Part shown: one piece after another, positions 14,562-21,916 of the stretch
Layout of the letters: every line of letters begins with the position of its first letter
How positions within the stretch are numbered: position 1 is the stretch's first letter
Assembly: GCF_017539065.1 (NCBI RefSeq)
Contig: NZ_JAFYHP010000006.1
Coordinates: 1 to 36,800 of the forward strand
Length of the DNA stretch: 36,800 nucleotides
From: Methanobrevibacter sp.
GTDB lineage: Archaea; Methanobacteriota; Methanobacteria; Methanobacteriales; Methanobacteriaceae
Reading direction: 5' to 3'
Program-made: the position numbers and the translations under genes
The notes under the pieces: generated by a model
Told to the model about the DNA's origin: nothing
The model's database searches: none
The model's input: the letters and a program-made list of their open reading frames with translations, nothing else

Positions 14562-17500
14562 ATTTCGATTAAAAATAAGGCATTAGTGTTTTCTATTGTA
14601 TGCATATTGTTCCTTATTATTGGAGCGGTTAGCGCAGTAGATTCATTAAATGTTGTTAATAAAGAAGATTCAAATTTTATAGGAGATAATGACAATTCAT
14701 TATCTGTAGAAAATAAATTAGAAATTTCTAGCGAGTATTCTATCTCAGAAACTAATATAGTTGATTCTCATGATGATAATTTGGGAAACACCCCTGATGA
14801 TGAGGTTCTAAATATTAGCGCCGATTCAGAAAATGTTACTGGTACTGATTCATATGACGAGATTAGTGCTAGTTCATTTGAGGATAATAATCAACAAATC
14901 TCTTCCAATGTTGAAGTAGAAAGTGACACTGTAATTGGTTCATCCAGTTCAAGCATTGATAGAGTTGCTACTGATGTTTCAAGTAACAATGTAGTTAGTG
15001 CTGCTGGTTCTACTGTATTAAGTGCTAAATCTGCTACTTTAATTTCTACAAAGTTAACTGTATCTGATACCCACTATGGAAAATCAGCTACATATTTCAA
15101 AGTAACTTTAAAAGATCAAAATGGTAATCCTTTATCAAATCAGAAAGTTTCTTTAAAAGTGAATAAAAAATATTATTCCGCATTTACAAATGCCAAGGGA
15201 AAAGCATTGATTAAAACGATTAGTTTAAATGTTGGAAAATACGCTGTTTCTTTAAATTATGAGGGAAATGGTAATTATTCTTCATCTTCACTTTCTAAGA
15301 AAGTCAAAGTATTATCATCTGCAATTGGAAGCGACTTAACTAAATATTATGGACATGCATCTAAATATAACGTTAAATTTTGGAAAGATAATTCAGTATT
15401 AAAAAATACTAAAGTTTCTTTCAAAGTTCATGGCGTAACTTATACTGCAACAACTAATCAAAAAGGTGTTGCGGGTCTAGAGATTAATTTGGCTCCTGGC
15501 AAATATGTGATTACTACTGTTAATCCATATTCTAAAGAAAAAGTTTCCCATAAGATTGTGGTTAAAAAGACTAAAACTAATCTCAATGCAAGGGATACTT
15601 ACATTCATGTTAATAAGCAAGGTTCATTTAGTGTTGTTTTAAAATCAAAAGATGGTGCGTTACTTAAAAAAGAAAAAATATCTTTTACTTATAATAATAA
15701 AACAGTAACCTCAAAGACTAATGCGAATGGGAAAGCTGTTATAACTATTCCTGTTCTTGCTAAAGGTACTTATAATATTAATTTTAAGTATGCGGGTAGT
15801 GGTAATTATTATTCTAGTTCAGGTCATGCTAAAATAATTGTTGCAGACCTCACTACAAAATTATCTTCTTCAGTAGTAGTAATGCATTACAATGATGGAT
15901 CAGAACTCAAAGTCAAATTAACAAATAAAGATGGAAAAATTTTAGCTAATAAAAATATCAAATTTAAAATTAATGGAAAAACTATTATTTCTAAAACTAA
16001 TAGTCATGGTAATGCAAAACTTTCATTAAAAAACATCAATCCAAATAATTATATTGTTAAATACTCACATTCATCTAAAGGATCTAGTGATTATAGTCAC
16101 GGGTCTACAAGAGTTATTATTCTAAAAGCTGTTGCTAAAGTAAGCGGTAAAGATTTAACTATGAAAGTAAATGACGGTTCTTTCTACAAAGTAAAAGTTA
16201 AAGACAAATCCGGCAAACTTCTTAAAGGAGTATTTGTTAAATCTACAATTAATGGAGAATCTTATATTTATAAGACTGATTCAAATGGTGTTGCAAAGTT
16301 GAAAATAGGACTGGCTGTTGGCTGTTATCCAATTAAAACTTTAGTTGCAGACCCGATTTATAATTCAGCTCCTATATCAAAACAGGTTATTGTTCAAGGA
16401 ACTAAATTTGTCGCTGAAAATGGTTATGCGCCTACCGGTCATAAAGTAACATATTCAGTAAAATTAGTTAATGAAAAAAATAAAGCTGTTAAAAATAAGA
16501 AGGTTGTGTTTACTTTTAAAGGTAAAAATTCAACAGTTGTAACTAACTCAATGGGTATAGCTAAAATTGATTTGGGTGTATTATCTAAAGGAAATTATAA
16601 AATTAACTTCCAACATGAATCCTCTAATGGATCATCAAAAATATACGTATTAAATAAGGTAACAATTAATGACATTCTTAAAGCATCCAAAAAGGTTCAA
16701 AAGTATGTTTCTAAAAATTCAAAGTTACCTTCCACAGTTAAAGTCGGAGATGTTTCATTTAAAACAGCAGATTACTTATATTTAGCTTCTAAAGCTATCG
16801 TAAATCTAAAAAACGGAAATAAAAAGAGCATCTCTATTAAGATTTTAGATAATCCTACCAAACCTAAAGGAGCATCTAATTTAGGTTACTTAAAAGATTA
16901 TCTTAGTGTAGCAGAAAGTATTGTTAAAACTGCAGAATCTAAAGGAAAACTTCCTAATTCTGTAAGTTCAAAAGTGGGAACTATTGGTTATAAAGGATTA
17001 GTTAACACTCTTTCAAGTGTTCTTACTTATTATAATAACCATAAGAAAATGCCTTCTTACATTTCAGTAAAATCTTTATCCGGTTCATCCTCTTCTCCAA
17101 CTGGTGTATTAAACTTTAAAAATTCAATTAAAGATTTGGCACCGTACTTGGCAGCTTCTAAAAACTGTGATGTTAACGATGCTAAAATAAAAAAGTTAGT
17201 CTCTAAGTTGACAAAGAATTGTAAAACTGATAAAGAAAAAGCTACTGTAATTTATAATTATGTAAGAGATACTATTTCCTATAGTTTCTATTATGACACA
17301 AAATTCGGATCAGTTGGCACATTAAACGCTAAAACCGGAAATTGTGTGGACCATGCACATTTAGCTATTGCAATGTTTAGAAGTGCAGGGTTAGCTGCTA
17401 GATATGTCCACGGAACTTGTCACTTTTCAAGTGGCGGTACTTATGGTCATGTATGGGCTCAGGTATTAATTGGCAATACTTGGACTGTTGCTGATGCTAC

Positions 17501-17588
17501 TAGTACTAGGAACTCGTTAGGTAAAGTAGTAAATTGGAATACCAATTCATATACTCTTAAGAGTTATTCCCCAAGTATTTTATTCTAA
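14562..17588 (+). CDS. Surface protein: Ig-like repeats, pseudomurein-binding repeats, transglutaminase-like domain
   Basis: The first ATG/GTG-type start is GTG 14586 (1000 residues), but the strong site GAGGTGG at 14551-14557 fits the in-frame ATT at 14562, which adds SIKNKAL before the hydrophobic core FSIVCILFLIIGAVSA and completes a signal peptide. Numbering from the GTG, an acidic Ser-rich region is followed by six Ig-like repeats (about 150-690), each with an N-G-K-A or similar turn. Two pseudomurein-binding repeats follow (about 691-755 and 767-830, NSKLPSTV and KGKLPNSV). The C-terminal transglutaminase-like domain has C920 (GNCVDHAH), H955 (GHVWAQV) and D970 (VADAT). Layout recalls pseudomurein endoisopeptidases and methanogen adhesin-like proteins. 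It probably binds the wall and may cut or link peptide bonds there. Confidence 0.85.
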   Translation: MSIKNKALVFSIVCILFLIIGAVSAVDSLNVVNKEDSNFIGDNDNSLSVENKLEISSEYSISETNIVDSHDDNLGNTPDDEVLNISADSENVTGTDSYDEISASSFEDNNQQISSNVEVESDTVIGSSSSSIDRVATDVSSNNVVSAAGSTVLSAKSATLISTKLTVSDTHYGKSATYFKVTLKDQNGNPLSNQKVSLKVNKKYYSAFTNAKGKALIKTISLNVGKYAVSLNYEGNGNYSSSSLSKKVKVLSSAIGSDLTKYYGHASKYNVKFWKDNSVLKNTKVSFKVHGVTYTATTNQKGVAGLEINLAPGKYVITTVNPYSKEKVSHKIVVKKTKTNLNARDTYIHVNKQGSFSVVLKSKDGALLKKEKISFTYNNKTVTSKTNANGKAVITIPVLAKGTYNINFKYAGSGNYYSSSGHAKIIVADLTTKLSSSVVVMHYNDGSELKVKLTNKDGKILANKNIKFKINGKTIISKTNSHGNAKLSLKNINPNNYIVKYSHSSKGSSDYSHGSTRVIILKAVAKVSGKDLTMKVNDGSFYKVKVKDKSGKLLKGVFVKSTINGESYIYKTDSNGVAKLKIGLAVGCYPIKTLVADPIYNSAPISKQVIVQGTKFVAENGYAPTGHKVTYSVKLVNEKNKAVKNKKVVFTFKGKNSTVVTNSMGIAKIDLGVLSKGNYKINFQHESSNGSSKIYVLNKVTINDILKASKKVQKYVSKNSKLPSTVKVGDVSFKTADYLYLASKAIVNLKNGNKKSISIKILDNPTKPKGASNLGYLKDYLSVAESIVKTAESKGKLPNSVSSKVGTIGYKGLVNTLSSVLTYYNNHKKMPSYISVKSLSGSSSSPTGVLNFKNSIKDLAPYLAASKNCDVNDAKIKKLVSKLTKNCKTDKEKATVIYNYVRDTISYSFYYDTKFGSVGTLNAKTGNCVDHAHLAIAMFRSAGLAARYVHGTCHFSSGGTYGHVWAQVLIGNTWTVADATSTRNSLGKVVNWNTNSYTLKSYSPSILF

Positions 17589-17603
17589 TTAACTACTTTT
17601 AAA

Positions 17604-17639
17604 TTTTTTTTATTTTTTTTTTTATTTCTCTTTTTTTTA
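17604..17639 (+). terminator. T-rich terminator after the surface-protein gene
   Basis: T-runs of seven to eleven follow the stop codon within 15-50 bp. Confidence 0.55.
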
Positions 17640-17701
17640 TAGCTATTAATTTATATTAGTTCTAATAAACATTTAATTAACAATCTAATTAGGACAATAT
17701 T

Positions 17702-18160
17702 ATGACTTCTAAAAAGTATAATAAAGTGGCTGTAGGGGGAACTTTTGATAAATTTCATGATGGGCATAAAAAATTATTGTCCACTGCTTTTGAAATAGGC
17801 AATGAAATTGAAATTGGAGTTACTTCCGATGCATTTGGAGGATTAAAAGGAGATATTGATTCCTGTAAAGTAAGAATGGGTAATTTAAAATCTTTTTTTT
17901 CTGATAAATCTAATTTTATTATTGTTCCTTTAGAAGATCCTTATGGGACTACTATATATGATAAAGATTTTGAAGCAATTGTCGTAACTGAGGAAACCGA
18001 ACCAACTGCTGTTGAAATTAATAAGATTAGAAGTTCTAAAGGCATGAAACCTCTTGATATTGTTGTAGTTAGTTTTGTTTTGGCTTATGATGGAACTCCT
18101 ATTTCTTCCACACGAATTAGAAGTGGAGAAATAAATCAAAGTGGGAATTTCATTAAATAG
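17702..18160 (+). CDS. coaD: Archaeal phosphopantetheine adenylyltransferase
   Basis: The 152-residue protein is a nucleotidyltransferase with the motif GGTFDKFHDGHKKLL near residue 12 (a T/HxGH signature) and a closing ISSTRIRSGEI near residue 135. It matches the archaeal PPAT type, which transfers AMP from ATP to 4'-phosphopantetheine in coenzyme A synthesis. Length is normal for the group. AGGA lies before the ATG, and a TTTATATT box sits about 50 nt upstream. A hairpin at 18176-18194 separates it from the ferredoxin gene. Confidence 0.9.
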   Translation: MTSKKYNKVAVGGTFDKFHDGHKKLLSTAFEIGNEIEIGVTSDAFGGLKGDIDSCKVRMGNLKSFFSDKSNFIIVPLEDPYGTTIYDKDFEAIVVTEETEPTAVEINKIRSSKGMKPLDIVVVSFVLAYDGTPISSTRIRSGEINQSGNFIK

Positions 18161-18175
18161 TCAAAAGGTATATTG

Positions 18176-18194
18176 CATGAAATTATTTTTCATG
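18176..18194 (+). terminator. Hairpin between coaD and the ferredoxin gene
   Basis: CATGAAA (18176-18182) pairs with TTTCATG (18188-18194) around a 5-nt loop that continues into a T-run. It may end or weaken transcription from coaD, though no long T-run lies beyond the stem. Confidence 0.35.
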
Positions 18195-18208
18195 TGTAAG
18201 GTGGTTAT

Positions 18209-18400
18209 ATGGCAGTAAAAATTGATTCAAATTTGTGTGGACACATTGAAAATTGTCCAGTACAAGGTTTATGCATTAAACTTTGTGAGCAAGGCGCAAT
18301 CATAGAAAAAGATGGGGATGTATCAATAGTTCCTGAAAATTGTGATGATTGTGATCTTTGTATACAAAGTTGTCCAAATCAAGCTATTTCTAAAGCATGA
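18209..18400 (+). CDS. Small 2[4Fe-4S]-type ferredoxin next to fwdF
   Basis: A 63-residue protein with eight cysteines in two groups. The second, CDDCDLCIQSCP, is a standard [4Fe-4S] motif. The first is spaced unusually as C-x5-C-x5-C-x3-C (CGHIENC, then GLCIKLC). It starts 9 bp before fwdF on the same strand, so it probably exchanges electrons with it. In Methanothermobacter small iron-sulfur genes of the fwd cluster lie beside fwdF, and this could be a counterpart of one of them; I cannot tell which. AAGGTGG lies 5 nt before the ATG. Confidence 0.75.
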   Translation: MAVKIDSNLCGHIENCPVQGLCIKLCEQGAIIEKDGDVSIVPENCDDCDLCIQSCPNQAISKA

Positions 18401-18409
18401 GGGGATAAT

Positions 18410-19417
18410 ATGTTTGCTATTGAGAGAGAGGGTGAAGAGTACCGTAGGTTATCTTACAAAGACGCAAATTGTGTCGGTTGCGGAATATGTGTTGAAGTAT
18501 GTCCAACTGAGTCTTTAAGATTGGGGCCTACCGTACCAATTGCACGTGGATTAATAGAAATGGATTTGGTTTCTGTTAATGAAAGTTCTTGCGTATTCTG
18601 TGGTTTATGTTCTGTAGCTTGTCCATTTGATTCATTAGCATTGACAATTGATGGAGCCGATGTTAAAGATATAGAATCTTATCCTGTTTGGGAAGTTGAA
18701 TCAAAAATCGATGAGGAAGAATGTATCTATTGCGGAAGATGTAATGAAGTTTGTCCGAGAGATTCTATAATATTCGAAAGAAAGCTCCCTAACCCAGTTG
18801 ATTTGGTAAGGGGAGAAATAGAAATTGATAAAGATCAATGTATTTATTGTTCTTTTTGTGCAGATATGTGTCCTGCAGGTGCTATTGACATCAAAAATGT
18901 TCCAACATCAAGCAATGACTTGTTGAACAATTCTATTGAGGTAGACTTGTCTAAATGTATTTTCTGTGGAGTCTGTAAAAGAGTATGTCCTGAAGATGCA
19001 ATCAAACAAATTTGTTCAACTTGTATGTTGGTCGATGAGATTCCAGTTCCTGAAATTACAGGGGATGCATTCATTTCTGAAGGATCCTGCGTAAACTGTT
19101 CTTGGTGTTCTGAAATCTGTCCGGTTGATGCAATTACAATTACCAAACCATTTGAAGGTACATTGGAATTGGTTGAAGCTGACGAAAAGGTATGTAAAGG
19201 CGATTCATGTCATGCATGTCAAGATGTATGTCCATGTAATGCTGTAGAAATAGTGGACGGCAAATCCGTTACTAATCTGGACTTCTGTAACTTATGTGGA
19301 GCTTGTGTAATCGCATGTCCACAAGATATAAGGGTCTTATCCAGAACAGCAATGAAATTGAACAATATTAATTCTGAATCTTGGAATGAAATTTTAAATG
19401 GTTTAATTGGAAAATAG
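18410..19417 (+). CDS. fwdF: Polyferredoxin, formylmethanofuran dehydrogenase subunit F type
   Basis: The 335-residue protein has eight ferredoxin motifs ending in CP, from CVGCGICVEVCP near residue 21 to CNLCGACVIACP near 288. One is modified with an insertion (CKGDSCHACQDVCP). That number and the N-terminal EGEEYRRLSYKDANCVGCG agree with FwdF/FmdF, which in the formylmethanofuran dehydrogenase complex wires clusters between the tungsten or molybdenum sites and electron donors in the first step of methanogenesis. The catalytic fwd genes are not adjacent, which is unusual. GAGGGG precedes the ATG, and a hairpin follows the stop. Confidence 0.82.
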   Translation: MFAIEREGEEYRRLSYKDANCVGCGICVEVCPTESLRLGPTVPIARGLIEMDLVSVNESSCVFCGLCSVACPFDSLALTIDGADVKDIESYPVWEVESKIDEEECIYCGRCNEVCPRDSIIFERKLPNPVDLVRGEIEIDKDQCIYCSFCADMCPAGAIDIKNVPTSSNDLLNNSIEVDLSKCIFCGVCKRVCPEDAIKQICSTCMLVDEIPVPEITGDAFISEGSCVNCSWCSEICPVDAITITKPFEGTLELVEADEKVCKGDSCHACQDVCPCNAVEIVDGKSVTNLDFCNLCGACVIACPQDIRVLSRTAMKLNNINSESWNEILNGLIGK

Positions 19418-19431
19418 AGAGTTCAACTCTC
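19417..19431. terminator. Bidirectional terminator hairpin between fwdF and pilin genes
   Basis: GAGAG-TTCAA-CTCTC forms a short perfect hairpin between the convergent fwdF and pilin-like genes. It begins on the last base of the fwdF stop codon, and T-rich sequence lies beyond on the plus strand. Confidence 0.5.
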
Positions 19432-19436
19432 CATTT

Positions 19437-19619
19437 TCATATTTTATTTATTAAATAATCTCTTTCTATTTTTAACAAACTTTGAATATTAGTTTGTGCT
19501 TTACCAGTTATATTTGATACATAACTTCCAATAAGAAGTACTATGACTATTAATCCGCCAATAATTAAGATTAATTCTGCACTTCCTTGTCCTTTATTGT
19601 CAAGCTTTTTTCTATACAT
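19437..19619 (-). CDS. Class III signal-peptide (pilin-like) protein 2
   Basis: Starting at ATG 19619 the product has 60 residues: [10 protein letters not shown], the class III motif [12 protein letters not shown], a hydrophobic helix, then a short polar tail. Such peptides are cut before the Gln by the EppA-type prepilin peptidase and assembled into pili. An earlier in-frame start at 19664 would add 15 residues that break the usual short basic leader. The start overlaps the end of the upstream pilin gene by 8 bp, so translation is coupled. No separate ribosome binding site is visible. Confidence 0.72.
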   Translation of the reverse strand: MYRKKLDNKGQGSAELILIIGGLIVIVLLIGSYVSNITGKAQTNIQSLLKIERDYLINKI

Positions 19620-19818
19620 GGGTTCTATTGTCAAGTATTGTGTTTCTGACATCGATGATGTCATCTTTTGCTTTTAAGCTAACATCGCTTGTGTTCATAT
19701 ATGATCTGTATATTGTTAGTGCAAGTAGTGCAATAACAATAACTCCTCCGAACAGAAGAATATATTCTGCGGCTCCCTGACCTGAATTTTCATTGAATAA
19801 TTTTTTCATTTTTCTCAT
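19612..19818 (-). CDS. Class III signal-peptide (pilin-like) protein 1
   Basis: The frame is open to 19830, but GGTG lies 5 nt before ATG 19818, giving 68 residues. A basic leader [13 protein letters not shown] precedes [19 protein letters not shown], the class III signal peptide with the conserved Gln and Glu, then a polar C-terminal segment. It is the first of two tandem pilin-like genes, presumably minor or structural pilins. Mature size would be only about 55 residues. The prepilin peptidase gene is not in the window. Confidence 0.78.
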   Translation of the reverse strand: MRKMKKLFNENSGQGAAEYILLFGGVIVIALLALTIYRSYMNTSDVSLKAKDDIIDVRNTILDNRTHV

Positions 19819-20021
19819 TTTTTTCACCAAATAAACTTAGTTTTTTTTAATATATTAATATTACTATTTTTAAAAAAAGTATTACTTACACTGATTTTTC
19901 TTTGATTTTCCCCATTTTTCTTTATTTTTTCCTTTTTTTTACCAATAACTTTATAAATGGTGTTCAATAAATAAATTAATAGTTAAATAATAGAGTGATA
20001 ATATTTGATAAGGGTGAAATC

Positions 20022-21197
20022 GTGGGAAATACAATAAAATTAGTTTCAGGTTTTATTTTATTTGTAATAGGTGTTCTCCTTGCATACGAAACAGTTGTCT
20101 ATAACTTAATAGACATTTTATTAATAGTTGGTTTAATCATTTCAATTGTAGGAATTATAATGATTGTCAGCTACTTTGTTGATTTGAATGCAGATAGAAC
20201 AACTAATATGCTTAAAGAATTTTTAGAGTCTAAAGATGCTGATTCTCCTTCATTTAGGGGACTTGAAAGAAAATCAAAAGATAAAAATCGTCCATTAAAA
20301 CTTCGCAAAGAATTTAATGATGATAATAATAATGACATTGAATATGAAGAATTTGTAGTTGATGATTATCCAGATTCTTCAACTTCCGAATTTTTTGGAA
20401 CTTCATTTGAAGATAATCCAAAAGCTGTTTTGAATGTTGTTCCTCAACAAGAACAAGAGGTTGACCTTGATAGAGAGCTTACTTTTACTCCTCATTATGA
20501 TAAGCCATTAAAGGTTAATAGGACTCCTAGGAGACGTAGTGAAGAGTACTATATAGAAGAAGTTCCAGAATTCATTGTTGAACCAACAAATAATTCTAAT
20601 GTGATTCAAACAGCTTTAGCAGAAGAACCTATAGTGCCAGAGCCGGTTTTACATACTCCAACTAGAATTGAGCCTGAAGTGCCTGCTAGAGATATAAAAA
20701 TTGACATTAACAATCCTGAAAGTTTACCAGTTCCAAAATCACTTAATAGTTATGTGATTTCTGATTCTGGAGTATTAACTTCTAAAGAAGCTTTCGATAG
20801 CTTAGCTGTTAATGTTCATAAAGAAATAATGTTGGAAATTCCATCATTAACAGATTTGTCTGATAGAGTTTTATCTCATGTTCCGACAATCTATTCTAGG
20901 GTCATTATTAATGAATTCGATGTTTCAGATGTATCTTACATGTTTTTAATATCTTCTTTATTAAAACAAGGAGTTCATATTAAAACTGTTCCTAAAGTAC
21001 ACGCCATAAATTTAATTACAGATGATTCACATGCAATGATTATCTCCGAAGGCAAAAATGACATTGAATATGGTGCTATCTATGATGATAGAAGTTCCAT
21101 TTCAAATATTAGGGCAGATTTCGAGAAAACTTGGAATATAGCTTCTAATTTAGATGAAAGTATTTTAGTTGCCAATGCATCTGGCGGTGTTGCATAA
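20022..21197 (+). CDS. Membrane protein with C-terminal soluble domain, unknown function
   Basis: The frame is open from 19995, but GGTG lies 5 nt before GTG 20022, so I start there (391 residues). Two hydrophobic helices follow (FILFVIGVLLAYETVVY and IDILLIVGLIISIVGIIMIV), then a long acidic, proline-rich linker and a folded C-terminal domain from about residue 245. This domain has SRVIINEFDVSDVSYMFLI and a later LITDDSHAMIISEGK followed by YGAIYDDRSSI, which resembles the PLD-like effector domains of some archaeal regulators, though catalytic histidines are missing. The function is not known. It is joined to the next gene through TAATG. Confidence 0.7.
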   Translation: MGNTIKLVSGFILFVIGVLLAYETVVYNLIDILLIVGLIISIVGIIMIVSYFVDLNADRTTNMLKEFLESKDADSPSFRGLERKSKDKNRPLKLRKEFNDDNNNDIEYEEFVVDDYPDSSTSEFFGTSFEDNPKAVLNVVPQQEQEVDLDRELTFTPHYDKPLKVNRTPRRRSEEYYIEEVPEFIVEPTNNSNVIQTALAEEPIVPEPVLHTPTRIEPEVPARDIKIDINNPESLPVPKSLNSYVISDSGVLTSKEAFDSLAVNVHKEIMLEIPSLTDLSDRVLSHVPTIYSRVIINEFDVSDVSYMFLISSLLKQGVHIKTVPKVHAINLITDDSHAMIISEGKNDIEYGAIYDDRSSISNIRADFEKTWNIASNLDESILVANASGGVA

Positions 21198-21916
21198 TGG
21201 AAATAAGGTGGTTAGGACACTCCGCATTTGAAATAATAAGCGATGAGGGGGTTAAAATCCTAATTGACCCATTTATCAGTAATAATCCTGCTTGCGAAGT
21301 TCCTGTAGAAGAATTAAATCCGGATATTATTTTGCTAACTCATGGACATTCAGACCATTTTGGGGACGCATTAGAAATTTCTAATAGCACTAATGCCCCC
21401 ATTGCATGTATTCATGAGATTTCACTCTTTTTAGCAAAACAAGGGATAAGAAACATTAGTGCGAATATCGGCGGTTCTTTTATATATCGCAATATTAAAT
21501 TTACAATGCTTGAAGCTAAACATTCTTCCGACATTGACATTGTTGAAGAAACTGTTCCAGGAGGTACAGCTGCAAGCTTTTTAATAACTTTCGAAGATGG
21601 AACTAAAATATTCCATGCGGGGGACACAGGTTTATTTGGTGATATGAAAGATATTATTGGTTCAATATATAAACCTGATGTTGTTCTAGTGCCTATTGGT
21701 GATAAATTTACTATGGGTCCTTTTGAAGCTGCTTTAGCTACAATGTGGATGAATCCAAAAGTTGTTATTCCAATGCATTATAATACATTTCCGCCAATAG
21801 AACAAGATCCGGCAATTTTTGCTAATTTTGTAAGTCAGTTCAACCCAAATATTGATGTTGTGGTAATGAATCCTGATGAATATTTTGAATTTAATCCTGA
21901 AAATTATCAGGATTAA
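21197..21916 (+). CDS. MBL-fold metal-dependent hydrolase (UPF0173 type)
   Basis: This 239-residue protein has the metallo-beta-lactamase signature THGHSDHFGDA near residue 50, a KHSSDID segment, HAGDTGLFGDM near 140 and PMHYNTFPP near 195. These are the metal ligands of the fold. The opening MEIRWLGHSAFEI is typical of the UPF0173 group of metal-dependent hydrolases, whose natural substrate is unknown. It starts within the stop of the upstream membrane protein and overlaps the convergent RqcH gene by 4 bp. Confidence 0.88.
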   Translation: MEIRWLGHSAFEIISDEGVKILIDPFISNNPACEVPVEELNPDIILLTHGHSDHFGDALEISNSTNAPIACIHEISLFLAKQGIRNISANIGGSFIYRNIKFTMLEAKHSSDIDIVEETVPGGTAASFLITFEDGTKIFHAGDTGLFGDMKDIIGSIYKPDVVLVPIGDKFTMGPFEAALATMWMNPKVVIPMHYNTFPPIEQDPAIFANFVSQFNPNIDVVVMNPDEYFEFNPENYQD

